DNA from: Owenia fusiformis
Taxonomy: Eukaryota > Annelida > Polychaeta > Sabellida > Oweniidae
Length of the DNA stretch: 64,000 nt
Assembly: GCA_903813345.2 (NCBI GenBank)
Contig: CAIIXF020000001.1
Coordinates: 51,041,885-51,105,884 of the forward strand
Direction of reading: 5' to 3'
Shown: positions 15,301 to 27,200 of the stretch, piece by piece
Layout of the letters: each line of letters starts with the position of its first letter
How positions within the stretch are numbered: position 1 is the first letter of the stretch
Made by a program: the position numbers and the translations under genes
The notes under the pieces: generated by a model
Told to the model about the DNA's origin: nothing
The model's database searches: none
Seen by the model: the letters and a program-made list of their open reading frames with translations, nothing else

Positions 15301-16854
15301 AGGTTTACATGTATTTCATTACAGATTTGTCAGATTTGGTATATATTTGGTAGAACACGGTAAAGTCGCCATTTTTTAACTTTCAGTTTCGAAACTTCTA
15401 ATTTCATGCATCTTTTTGCGTATAGCAGTCGTTATAGGTTGTCCTTCGTTAAAAATAACATACGGGAATGAACCTAAGGAAACAAAGAACTCTGGGAACT
15501 ACCAATTTTTAACAGTGGACGTGTCTTGGGGAAGAAATCGACTCTGGAGGTAATAATTTGGCTGCAAAAATTTTCGGTACTTGCATTGTAATCACTTCTT
15601 TACATATTCTTCAGATTTCTCAGCAACTAGTGGATGGATTTCTACCATTTTGGGTAACTTTACTCTGCAGAGTTGTTTGAATCAGCATGTCGATTATTGA
15701 AAGGATTCCACTTATTTTTACTGGATATACCTAGTAACAATCATTTTCTACAAATTTCAGGAAGCATCAACATCGACCACCCTTATACTCTTAATAAGCA
15801 GTACACACTCATCGGAGGGCTTGCCCGACGCCTCGAGACAAGCCCCTGTGGTCCCGCGAGAAAATCTTTGGGGGGGTTGACAGTACTGCCCTTGTGTCGG
15901 AAAATATAATATAGGAAGGTAATGATAGCATGTGCATGATTAATTTGAATACATCATACAGTCATATGAATGGATTGGATTGCCAACTTCAACTTGGTTC
16001 AATGATTAGGGATTTGAATCATAGATCCCGGCCAGATTCTTTTGTAGTAGGATCAGTAGCTCAATAAATATTCCTCAAGATGAGACACCTTAGAAAATTT
16101 CAAATTTTAAAATGACGATTATGGAGCCATTTCTGAAAAATATGAGACAAATCATACCTCATTCGAAGCATCTTGTTATTCTTTAACTTTTTTATCACCA
16201 ATGATCGATATTCAAGCAATGCTGCGTTGATAAGAGGCCAAAACAGTGATATTTTATTGCCGGACTCTTGTCTGTCCAAATCTGAATGGTGCTCCCGTGG
16301 TTCCAGAAATGTGACGTCATCAGTTCAATGATATTTGGACACACAAGAGTCCGGATCTCGTGAAAAATATTCACCGTATTAAAAGTCAAATTACTGCATC
16401 CATAGGTTATTTACCCGAACCAAACAAGTAAAAATAGAAAGATGAAGATCTCAGCTATAAAATAAGTGCAAAATCTGTCATGAGGAAGCAGGTACCATTT
16501 TGTATAAGGAACATTTTTAAAAGGTGGTCATATTTTTTTGAAATTTTCCAATTTAGTGTCGTATCTTGTGAATTATTCTTTGAGCCTATGAGATCCTACT
16601 ATAAACCGATCTGGCCAATATCTGTGATTTGAATGATTGTTGTTGTTTGCATGGTGGAACAAACTTGAATAATTTTTAGTTGTTTTCCAAGTTTGGGACC
16701 ATGCCACAGAGAAATCTGTAGATCTGCTGCACCAGTACAACAGCCTGGGGAATCTTATAGAATTCTTCTTAACATGGCGGTAATTAAAAATGCTCGAGCA
16801 TACCTCTTGTCCAAGTACAACGTCTCTATCTTCAGGATTTTGCGTCTCAGACAT
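6386..16854 (-). CDS. DEK: DEK chromatin-associated protein (complete, 12 coding exons)
   Basis: DEK is a nuclear chromatin architectural protein. Coding exons in transcript order: 16854-16804, 15207-14940, 14697-14542, 12547-12471, 11259-11165, 10954-10815, 10616-10483, 10151-10019, 7532-7450, 7040-6957, 6738-6670 and 6397-6386. All have GT-AG sites and compatible phases, giving 433 residues (human DEK is 375). Visible parts: an N-terminal Ser/Thr-Pro-x-Lys repeat tract and acidic run; GKRERKKVVRLATEM; IEYHLNRNKAEDLKVLHKLL; KNIRKFCGFAFEEGSPEYEKK; a SAP-type motif (IKLMCEVMDVEKSGTKDVIV, about residues 220-240); Lys-rich and SDDEPLV linkers; and the C-terminal DEK domain (KILEGANLEEVTMKTVCKS then VYAKYPKFDLTHKKDFIKQT). 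The last exon encodes only IIS and the stop. The first coding exon (MSETQNPEDRDVVLGQE) is inferred from its donor and in-frame joining; otherwise translation would start at Met 15192. Confidence 0.9.
7595..9379. mobile_element. Tandem-repeat-containing element with ATGTCACCACC ends
   Basis: The block starts with ATGTCACCACC and ends with GGTGGTGACAT. Inside are about 11 copies of a 121-193 bp unit (anchor GTAGATGATTTTGAAAAAAA, with AAGGTCATTGAAGGTCAAAT), then a CGCCAACCGCCGGA-type microsatellite at about 9278-9325. The order of short inverted end, tandem core, microsatellite and inverted end is the same as in the elements at 12879-14407 and 53656-55168. It lies in the DEK intron between exons 10019-10151 and 7450-7532. 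Confidence 0.75.
10215..10300. mobile_element. Truncated ATGTCACCACC element
   Basis: It carries the left end ATGTCACCACC plus the GATGCCAAACTCCAAATGCC microsatellite-like part of the family seen at 7595-9379. The tandem core and the right end are missing. It lies in a DEK intron. Confidence 0.5.
11614..12440. mobile_element. 827-bp fold-back (near-palindromic) element
   Basis: Two arms of about 400 bp are inverted copies of each other around a loop near 12015-12045. The ends are TCACTGGCTGGTATCGA and its near complement, and TAG flanks both sides (11611-11613 and 12441-12443). The word GTCCGCTGTGACGGAGCA recurs at both ends and at the centre. It has no coding capacity. It lies in a DEK intron, 28 bp downstream of the 5' splice site of exon 12471-12547, and so would be transcribed as a long hairpin. 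Confidence 0.85.
12879..14407. mobile_element. Pearl-like tandem-repeat MITE, copy A
   Basis: It starts AAGAACACAAATGTG, followed by ATGTCCCCACC, and ends GGTGGGGACATAA. The core has about five copies of a unit close to 160 bp (anchors GATCTACCAAACGGTTCACC and GGAAAATCCAAAATGGC). A unique segment follows, then an ACGGACGG tetranucleotide run and two copies of the right-end unit containing GCGCCTAGGCCGACAATATG. Copy B at 53656-55168 matches along its whole length. It sits in a DEK intron. Family membership is from memory of bivalve elements. Confidence 0.8.
15208..16803. other. DEK intron 1 (inferred), repeat fragments
   Basis: This is the inferred first DEK intron. It contains a short block at 15854-15890 whose sequence recurs in inverse orientation at 63112-63147 (words GAAAATCTTT and TTGACAGTACTG). 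I see no gene in it. Confidence 0.4.
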
Positions 16855-17421
16855 GGCGATAATGGCGGTAAAGCAGGCGCGCACAAACGAACCAATCAAA
16901 ATCGATTTGACATTCCAAAGGTGAAATATGACGGCAATTCTCATTGGAACATTTGTTGACCTACTTTTGAGAGGAAGTGAACAAAATTTGACAAAAACAC
17001 TTCGCTGCTCATATTTTGATAATTTCCAGCGATGAACGCGACTGAAAGGCACTTTACGTTAAAGTATACAGACCAGTGAAAACTCCAAAGAAGTTCTAGG
17101 AAGTTGTAACCGTATTGCTAATTTTAAAGATCAAAAAGGTGAGTTTTATCTCTAGACTCTAGTCTAGGCCTAGATCTACAAATAAAAATAATGAAAATAA
17201 TTTCTAATTCTATCTGTTTGTTTGTTTGTAAAAGGATACAAACAAACAAACAGAGATGAAAATAATGAAACAAGGGAGGGTTTCGCTTTTGAATAATTAG
17301 AAATACTGCCGCATAGTTGATAGCCTCTATTTTTCCAACATTGGCATGTGCGTAGTAAATGTTATCTCAGGGATGTTATCTGCACCATGGGCTCTAGAGC
17401 CCATGTCTGCACACTACATGG

Positions 17422-17783
17422 TAGAGGTGTCACGGGTACCCACTTTTGTCCCGATCCGTGGAATTATGCCCCCAGAACGGAACACGGAACTAAAATTAAG
17501 AATTTTGGTTCGGTTCCGGAACAAGAACATTTTACCCTTTCACAACTTCTGGCCCTTGAATCGCCACAAAACAGCATTTTTCTTTCAATATTTTCACCAT
17601 TCTTTTTACTCCTTCTCTTTGAAGAGTTTTGAAGAGCTTTTCGCTTCCAAATAAACCTAGATGATCAAACTATTTTAATCGAATACACGCAGTCACTCTG
17701 TTCCGAACCATTCCAAAATTGTTCCATTCCGAAGCGAAATGTTCTGAACCGATCTGATAGAACAGCCTTTGGATGCCCCTATC
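17422..17783. mobile_element. Possible hAT-like remnant
   Basis: The ends TAGAGGTGTC and the reverse complement of TAGGGGCATC form a degenerate inverted pair of a type common in hAT elements. I see no convincing target-site duplication. The interior is rich in GGTTCCG/GTTCCG words. Confidence 0.3.
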
Positions 17784-18477
17784 ACCCGCTACAGAATCGA
17801 GATGGCTAAAACCGAAATCCTGAAATGAGCTACTGTACTTACTGAAACATATTACGACAAAATAAACTTAACAAGATTCAAAATTCCTTGTAATAACCCC
17901 CCGGAATAACCCTAGGGGTTTCACTCCAATATACCTCTTAATACCTATGTGCCGCGCCAAAGATCCCCTTTTTGAGCATTTTTTCCATGTCAGTTTCCTC
18001 TGGAGATTGAAAGTTGCCATATATACTTCCTCTCAGATTTATAAAAACTGTTTAAGGATTTAAGCCCTGGACTTAATGCAATGTGGAATGACCATTCATC
18101 GAAGGTCTTGTGTTAATTATAAGATACAACTCCTGAACAGAATGGTCATTACACAATGCATTGAGTCTTTGTTAGGGTTAAATTCTTTTCACACATTGCA
18201 AAATATGTTCTACAAAATCACTTAAAGAACATATTTTCAATAAAACTTTTTGCAAGGGTCAAGTTAGCAAGTTATCAATTTCAATCTGAGGAGTCCAGTC
18301 ATCAACTTGACAACCATTTAACTAGTGACCTTGAGTTGGTTATTGGTTATATAATAGAATGCAGTTATGTGAAATTGTGTCTACTGATTGGCTGGAATCG
18401 AACACACCTTGCCTACTGATGTGTGCATATCATATTAGTCTATCACATATTAATCCTAGTAGAACCATGTTTTTTTA

Positions 18478-19020
18478 GTATCCCATCGAACAAAGTTCAG
18501 AGGGATATAGGGAACGTCTCTGTCCGTCTGTACATCCGTCTGTCTGGGCAATAACTCAAATACTGTTGGCCCAATTTTGTTCATATTTTGTACACATATA
18601 CCCTATGGGGGTAGAAGTTCTGCTCAAAAGCCGATTTTCAAAATGGCTGCTCATTGAAAAATGGCAGCTATTCTAGTGCCTATTTTACAGTAATTTAGGT
18701 GCATTATGTAAAACTGTAATAGGAATATGTTTTAAATGTAAAAAAAATTATGTAGAACATTTATAAAACTAAAAATGTAGATATTAATGGTTATTTGCTT
18801 GCATTTTGAAAAATGGCCACCATTTTCACTTATTTTACTATAACTCGAAAAGTAATGGAGCGATTTTGTTCATATTGGTATGTGAATACTATAAGCATGG
18901 CACACTGTCTAATGAGACTTTTGGTAGACAGTGGCCATTTTTGCTATATACTTTGTTTGTAAAAATGCCAGCCATAGCTGTTCCATGGGATTTGCTACGC
19001 TTTGGCGTTGCTGTTGTCTA
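18478..19020. mobile_element. Pearl-like family 2 insertion (TATCCCATCGAACAAAGTTC end)
   Basis: It starts TATCCCATCGAACAAAGTTC followed by CCGTCTGTACATCCGTCTGT, a tetranucleotide-like tract, then blocks with AAAATGGC and AACTCAAA words. The same end occurs at 37930 (+) and, inverted, at 56610-56632. It interrupts a local ~270 bp duplicated unit: TCACATATTAATCCTAGTAG occurs at about 18444 and again at 19157. Confidence 0.5.
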
Positions 19021-20292
19021 GTTACAAACATTTGTACCATATGGAATAAAGATTTGGCAGTGCTAAAACATATAGGGGTTGACTTTTAAATTGAAGCTGA
19101 GTTGAGTTTGGGTTGAGTTTTACTGGGTTTTGTTGACTATGAATATCCTATTTGTCTCACATATTAATCCTAGTAGGACCATGTTGACAGTTTGGAGCTT
19201 TTTTTATTCAACAAACTTGTATACCACATGGAATAAAAATTTGTCAGCCCTAAAATATATAGGGTTTAAGTTATATTGGGGTTGGGTTGACTTGGGGTTG
19301 AATTTTACTGGGTTGAGTTGACTTGGGATTGAGACAACCAGAAAGCTACAAAAACATGTGAAAAGATAATGTTAATCTCTGATATTTATCTTTAAGAAAA
19401 CGATATGAATGCAGCAAGGATATAGAAAAGTCCTTTTGACTGTCTATCAGTCTATCAATGTAATAATTCAAATATCAGCATATGCAAAGTAAAGTTAAAT
19501 CTCAACAGAAATATCAAATGCCTTATAGATGGTCGCTAAGTGGTATGTGGATGTTTCTACCTAAAATGCAAGACAGCCAGGACAGATTGGCATTAATTTT
19601 TTTATTACAGTTAAAAATTGCTATATTTTATATTTGGCAAACGTTTTGTGTCAACTCTTACAGTATAGCATATTATGCCATTCAATGAATACGACATTCA
19701 AGCATGTTTATTTGCAGTAGCTCAATAGTTGAAATAAATGGTAAGGATATATTGCGTGTACAAGGATAAATATTTGTTGAATGCAAGCCGACTTATTTCT
19801 TGAAAATCATTATTAGTTCTCGCATATAATTACTGAACATTATTGCATATGAAAAAAGAGATAGAGGTAATGCACCAACAGAGAGGAACTAAATCAATGT
19901 GCCTGGTATGTGAGGGTCACAACCCATCTGTATGCAAAGGTCACAACCACCTTTGGAATGGAAAATCCTTCGACTGGGCTTGGACTGATCACCTTTGATT
20001 GGGTTCATGTTCAGAGCACAGTAAAAAACAACTGCATAGCCCCCAAAGCTCTATAAAGAAGACTACTAATGATGCTTCTTGGAAGCTAATATGTACTGAT
20101 GAGCACTTCGTGTTTGTTTATCAGGAAGTATTTCCCAGTTGAGCTATGTAAAATACCAGGTAGGGATGACCTCGTATAAAATACAATATAAACAACAACT
20201 CACGATTACTGAAGACTCTGATGAAACAGACATAGGTTCAATATGACCCCTAGTAGAATAAGATCAGATGCACTTTATCATGCCTTAGCATC

Positions 20293-21215
20293 TCACTTTC
20301 TTGTCATCACGATTCCAGGAAAACCACTTGACGGATTTACTTCAAATTTTCACACATGTTACATGATAAGAATTTCTAGAGATTATTGACTTTTTGGTGG
20401 CCATCTTGCATTCTGGTGGCCATCTTGGAAGTTTTTAGATAAATCTTGTCATCGCGATTTCATGAAAACCACTTAACAGAATTACTTCAAATTTTCACAC
20501 ATGTTACATGGTAAGTTCTAGAGCCAAGGAGGATTGGCTCCCAGGATCGAAACTCGATATTTTCCAACAATGAAATCGTCGAAATGTCGTTATTTTCTGA
20601 AATTATAACCAACTATAAATTCAAAATAAACAGTCCAAAAGATTCGAACCAATATCTCGATCATTTCTCCTGAGTTTTGGAATTTTTCGTTCGGAAACAA
20701 GACCAAAATTCACGATTCAAATGCTGAAGTGAACAAAATGGTGGCTGTTTGAATTCAAATTTTGTATCACGACATGCCCATATATGGGACAGAATATCGA
20801 TGTTGCACTCTGGGAGCCAATCCTCCTTGTTCTAGAGCTGATTAATTTTTCGGCAGCCATCTTGCATTCTGGTGGCCATCTTGGAAGTTTTTAGATCAAT
20901 CTTGTCATCACGATTCCAGAAAAACCAATTAACGGATCTGCTTCAAATTTTCACATATGTTACATGGTAAGAAGCTGATTTACTTTTTCGGTAGCCATCT
21001 TGCATTCTGGTGGCCATCTTGGAAGTTTTTTGGTAAATCTTTTCATTGCGATTCCATTCTGGTGTGCATTTTGGAAGTTCTAAAGATAAATCTTTTTTCA
21101 TCGCGATTCCAGGAAAACCACTTAGCGGATTTGTTTCAAATTTTTACACATGTTACATGGTAAGAAGTTCTAGAACTGATTAACTTTTCAGCGGCCATCT
21201 TGCTTTCTGGGTCAT
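20293..21215. repeat. Tandem core units (~145 bp), interrupted by a MITE
   Basis: Four or five diverged copies of a unit with anchors GATTCCAGGAAAACCACTT, TTCAAATTTTCACACATGTT and GGTGGCCATCTTGGAAGTTT. A MITE (20525-20829) has inserted into one unit. A related core array with AATTCCAGGAAAACCACTT words is at 25499-26420, so both probably come from the same class of tandem-repeat-containing elements. Confidence 0.65.
20525..20829. mobile_element. MITE family CAAGGAGG, long copy with perfect 9-bp TSD
   Basis: This 305 bp element has perfect ends (CAAGGAGGATTGGCTCCCAG and its complement) and is flanked by TTCTAGAGC at 20516-20524 and 20830-20838. The uninterrupted target can be seen in sibling tandem units (TTCTAGAACTGATTAACT), so this is a clear insertion event. 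It is related to 2632-2821. Confidence 0.85.
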
Positions 21216-24200
21216 CAAATCCACACTGGTATGTTTTAGGTACGATATTGTTCATTTGTGCCTTGTTTACAAGAATAAGCCATTATTTTCAATATAAGGG
21301 GCCCAAATTCTTGCCTAAATTATATATTTTGCTACGAGTCATCCATTTGTATAGCTTTGTGTTGAATCACCATAAGGTTTTAAAATAGTATCATTTCCTT
21401 TAGGTTGTTTTGTATCAAATGAAGAATAGAGAAACAGCTCAAGCTATGGCATTTTTGATTCCATTTAATTACATATCATTACTCCATCATGAGAAATCAT
21501 GGCCTTCTAATAAACATTATTTTTTAGAAAGCCATGAGTCATTTGGAGTCTACTTTCGATTAAGCACGCACTGTTTTGCTGAAAATGTTACAGACCAATT
21601 AAATAAATTACAGAGATCAGGTGATCATGAGTATTACAGGAACGCATAACCTGGAGTAAGACTCCACCAATCGAATCGCTTTAAAGACTATAGATATGAT
21701 ACAACTTGTATTGAGACTCATGACAGTGACAATAGAAAGTACATACCACTTTGTAATGTCATAATTGAAATATTTCCTCCTATCTGATGATATCAGAACG
21801 CAAAATATAACTAAGATTTTCGACATCTAAAAAGTCACTCGACTTTTTTGTGATTTTGAATCACAGAAAGCATTCTGAAGTTTCAAATTGGCGCCACGTT
21901 TAATTTTTGGCATCCACCTAATGTATACCACTTACCTTTTATTGATTCTTTCATAAGTTTCGTCATAAACTCAGTTTGACCAGAAGTATCTTTGTTGCTG
22001 CTCGATTTTTAAAAAATCACCCGGATGGTATTCCTATTACTGGGAATATGTTATATGTTATTTTGCATGTTATTTTTCCATGCATCAGGTTAGAGTATAG
22101 GGACGTGACATCAGGTCAGTGCAACATTTTGTCGTTCAAAAAGCAACAAGCTTAATGTCTATGTCTGGGTAGGATGATCTGGTCAACAAAAATGCAAAAA
22201 ACTGTCACTCTTGAATGTCTTAAGTAATATGATAAAACCCAGTTTTAACTGGTTGGTTTGTTCATCACACGATTTCTGCTGTAACTTGAAAAGTAAGGTA
22301 GCAAGTGAAGTAAATATTGCTCTCTACTATTGGTATAAGGTTGCTTTTCACCTATGGAGATAATATGGTGAATATCCATCTGATGATATGATTAGTTCCC
22401 TTGGTCTATACATGCCCTCAGGAAACATTGATATCAGCCAGGATATTTCTCATATCAAATACATCTTGGTGAATAACTACTTTTTCCCATTTGCCTAATG
22501 AAAAATGTAATAGAGCAATTTTACTTAAATTTTATATGTACATGCATATGGAAAAATTAAAAATTATCTGTTGATAGTTTGTACAATATGACAGCCATTT
22601 TATATAAAATGTTAGAGTAAAGGAGTGATTCAGTATATGGCCACTATTTTTGCACTGATCTCCCCAGGATTTTTTCAAAGCTTCGCTCGCATGATTTTTG
22701 GGTCAATTTTTGATGCTCACATCACTCGCTTTGTCAAATGTACTTCAGCAGCTCACAGGATGTTACTATTTCTTCAAGCAGGGGAAACGGGGGGGGGGGG
22801 GGGGGTAAATTGAGTGAGCAGGGGGGAGCGCCATGCAATTAGATTCTGGGGAGAACCCAGCTTTGAAAGTGGCTGAAAAAATGTTGCCATCACCATCTTG
22901 TGATGTATTACAACGCCTCTCTATATAATATTGTTTTTTTCATTTTATTTCATTTTATATGAAGCAATATATTAAAAAATATACAATTGTATTTGCAGAT
23001 GTGAGAATCCTATTATCACCATACTGCTTCCTGCTGTGCTCTTACTGCTATTACCATATACAACAACGCCAACTTGTCACAATGACTGAATTGCTGATGC
23101 TTATTAATGGCCAGGAGTAACTTCTCAATTGGTAAGTAATTCACAGTGCTACTTTCACTGTAGTATAGTTTACTTAAACAAGATACAATAAAGGGATAAG
23201 ATGCATTATGTGAATACATATTGACATTTTCTGATTGATATTCAAACAATGGTATGATGAGAGTGATGATATATTGATGATAAATCACCCAACTTCAGCG
23301 ATGTAATATGTTGGGTACTTGTAGATTATCATGATTATTGTTAAACAGAAATTGTTTTTGCAGTTAAGAGTTAATGACTGATGTGATATAACATTTTCTC
23401 ATATGACTAACAAAGATACAGCCATCTTTACCCCATGCAAGATATTGCCATCTTTCATCCTAAAAAGTCATACGTCAGTGAGAGACAAATTGTGGCATTT
23501 AATAATACTAATTACCAGTATTATGTTTTCCCAAGTAAAAATACATGGTTAGAACATATTTTATAAAGATTATAGAAATGTATCAGAAATTCGGTGTACC
23601 AATTTGACACACAGAAATATATATAAGAAAAATGTAAAAACTTGAAGTCCGCAATAGGCTAATCAGTGAAATGGAAACTCTAGAATATATATGATACTAC
23701 AGGATAATGAAGCTGTATACTGCAATATGAAAATGTAAGAAAAAAATTTCAAATTAAATTATAAAAAACCTGTTTTAAATCAAAAATAAAACTAGAGGTT
23801 ATGCATATAACATGTATAAAATAGAGAGAAATATCATTTACTAAGATTCTGATTGAATTGCATGATTTAAATAAAGTATGATTTGATATTTTTTAAACTG
23901 GTTATATATTATATTTTAACACCTCAGCTGGAGTATATTTTTAGAGAAACCAATGCAAAGATGTGGGCAAAATGTGCTAATTGTTTTGTTGTATCTTATT
24001 GCCATTAATATAAAGGAGATACATGTATACAAATTATGTAAATGTAGAATTGGAAAAAAGGAAAAAGATCACTATTTGCCAAAAAACACTCATTGTTTTT
24101 TTACTGCCGACGACGCCTAGCTACCGCATGGAAGCATGCTGCCAACCAAGATAGGCCTTGGAACTAATTTTAACACAATTGGAAAAATTACTATTGTGTA

Positions 24201-24230
24201 TTTTTCAGAGTGTGCCATATAGCAGTGGAG

Positions 24231-27200
24231 ATGGCTGTTTATACATGTAGTAAGAACCAAGTTGATTTGGCCATTGACCCTATCATCACCTGTAAACTAT
24301 GTTTGATGGAATGCAGTCCAGAAGACATGTATGAACTGAGGGAATGCAAATGTCTCTACTGCGAAATGGTATGTGCTACTTGCAATACACAAATTCATTA
24401 TTTAAGTTATAAATGTAGACCTATCTAGAGATGGCAGGTATGTGCTACTTGCAATACACAAATTCATTATTTAAGTTATAAATGTAGACCTATCTAGAGA
24501 TGGCAGGTATGTGCTACTTGCAATACACAAATTCATTATTTAAGTTATAAATGTAGACCTATCTAGAGATGGCAGGTATGTGCTACTTGCAATACACAAA
24601 TTCATTATTTAAGTTATAAATGTAGACCTATCTAGAGATAGCAAAATTGTATATTTCCACCCCGATTTCCACTGTAAACTAAGATTTAAACTATTTACCA
24701 GACGGCATACAGAGGTCAACAGTAAACCTAACCATGAAATATTAAAGAGAATCAATATATACAGTGGTTGACATATTTAGGAAATGTTTGATAAGACTTG
24801 TTCACTTTTCAAAATGCTATTTAAAGCATATTAAAAAGTGGAGATTCATGTGAACATCTGGTATATAATTTCAAAAGACCATACATTCTTAAAATTGACC
24901 TATACAAAATGCTTATATTTGTATGGATTGTACATGAATTGTAAAAAGATTTTCATAAAGAGGTCTACTTTCTTTATTTTTCATAAATCTTTGCAAATGG
25001 TTAACAGACAAAAAACATTTCCTGTTTTTTGTAAAGCTTGGGATTCTGACAAAAAATAGACATAAATAGAATTGAAGTCTACATGTAAAATTACATCTAG
25101 ACATGTGGTTTACAAAATCATTTATCAACTTTGTCATTTATTTTTATTTGAAAGTATGACTTGTAGGCCGGGTAGATTCTCCATGGACCACATGTTATAA
25201 AATCAAGAAAAGTGAAATACCTTTCCTTGTGTTGGCCAGATAATATTTTCTTTTCCTGGAAGGGTTACATCGTACGAAAATTGATCCACTTAAATAGATG
25301 AATATTCAAGTTTAAAGCGGCTACAAGGACTGTGAAGAGAAAAATGGATAAATTTGATCTTTTCTGAGCTATCAGGGCGAAGTTTTGTCTAACATCTTCT
25401 TCCTTATTATTATCGCACTTTGAAAAAGTGCTATATTGTCGTCGTCTTGTGCTGTTGGGCGGGCGTGTGGGCGTGCGGGCGGGCGGCACATAAACCAAAT
25501 CTTGTCATCAAATTTCCAGGATAACTGCTTACCTGTTCAACTTGAAATTTTTACAGATGCAAGAGCAGACTAGTACCAAGATCTGATTAGGTTAAGGGCA
25601 TGCTGGGTAAACTACGTAGTGGCCATTTTGAATTTTTCAACAAATCTTGTCATCAAAATTCCAGGAAAACCACTTTACCGTTCAACTTGAAATTTTTACA
25701 GATACAAGAGCAGACTATTGCCAAGATCTGATTAGGTTTTGGGTATGCTGGCTGAATTACAAGGTGGCCATTTTGAATTTTTCAATTTGGCGGCCATTTT
25801 GAATTTTTCAAAAACATCTACAAGTTCTCAGAAGTTCAAATGTGACCTTAGATTTCAGATTTGACCTTTCCTTCACCTTCAGTGACCTTGAAAAGGTCAA
25901 AAAAGTTGATTTTCTAAATTGATATTTTTGATTTAAATTTAGGTCAGCTTAATTACAAAAGACCTACTGAGGTCTGAAAAAGTGAAATTTTTAAGGTCGA
26001 AGGTCAAGGTCATTAAACAAAGTCACAAATGATGTTATCCAAGTTTTTTCAAAGTTTGAGACTACAAATCAATTCTTGTCATCAAAATTCCAAGAAAACC
26101 GCTAACCTGTTCAACTTGAAATTTTTACACATGCAATAGCAGACTAGTGCCAAGATCTGATTAGGTTTAGGGCATGCTGGGTAAACTATGTGGCGGCCAT
26201 TTTGAATTTTTCAACAAATCTTGTCATCAAAATTTCAGGAAAACCACTTATCCGTTCAACTTGAAATTTTTACAGATGCAAGAGCAGACTATTGCCAAGA
26301 TCTGATTAGGTTTTGGGTATGCTGGCTGAATTACATGGTGGTCATTTTGAATTTTTCAATTTGGCGGCCATTTTGAATTTTTCAACTTGCTCCAAATTGA
26401 CCAATTTTTTTTTTTTTTTAAAAACGTCTACAAGATTTGACCTTTCGTTCACCTTCAAGAGAACTAACTAGTTTGGTGTGATAGGGGGGTAAAATTGAAA
26501 CTAATTTTTCTGGCTGCTTGAGTCGATAAAATCTCTGATAGTGTGAGTGCCTTATTATATGAGCTCAAGGTACACTCTTGTCAATGCCTTATTATATGAA
26601 CTCAAGGTACACTCTTGTCAATGCCTTATTATATGAACTTAAGGTACACTCTTGTCATCGCCTTATATGAACTTAAGGTACACTCTTGTCAATGCCTTAT
26701 TATATGAACTTAAGGTACACTCTTGTCATCGCCTTTTTTTTGATTTTTGATTTCAAAATCTTGTCTGTAAGTATATGCTTAACAGATTTATTTGAGATTT
26801 TCAGGAATGTGTCTTTGTGGTCCAAAGGCTCTAGATCTTATTAAATACAGTAATTCTCTATTTGATATTTGTTTTCTATGCGGAGTTGAAATGTTAGCAA
26901 ATTATGTTAGAAATTTTGTTCATGGTGTTTCAAAGAGCTTTAAAAAGTATATTCATGTATATGAAACATAAAAACAAAGTATATAAAGCTTGGTTATATT
27001 TATCAGAAAATAGTTAAAGAATCACATTGAAGACGTAAATGTGTCAGTCATTTGTGGTCGAATATATTCAAAGCATTAAAAAGTGTCATGATTACATGAG
27101 TTATGAACTAGAATTATATTTGTATGCATCCATTTAAAAACCTTATTTTGAAATATATGTTTTTAAAATTCCTAATACAGCCATATTTGAATAGAATGTT

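Larger units (their letters stand above)
16855..24230. other. Long gene-poor, repeat-rich interval
   Basis: No supportable exon lies between the DEK start and the first coding exon of the RNF144 gene; 5' non-coding exons of the latter could be here. Contents: a palindromic TTTGTTTGTTTG/CAAACAAACAAA pair at 17216-17253, a possible hAT remnant (17422-17783), repeat debris at 18425-19330, a tandem core array (20293-21215), a 16-17 bp G run at about 22790-22806, and otherwise unremarkable AT-rich sequence. Confidence 0.5.

Noticed and set aside
16573-17052. 159-codon minus-strand open frame as a gene
   Set aside because: Only the 51 bp segment at 16804-16854 has splice and reading-frame support, as the first DEK exon. 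The rest looks like 5' UTR and intron.
24211-24428. Extended RNF144 exon 1 reading through the donor
   Set aside because: Family alignment continues at 28547 (CVKQYL), and the read-through meets TAG; the donor at 24369 is the supported boundary.
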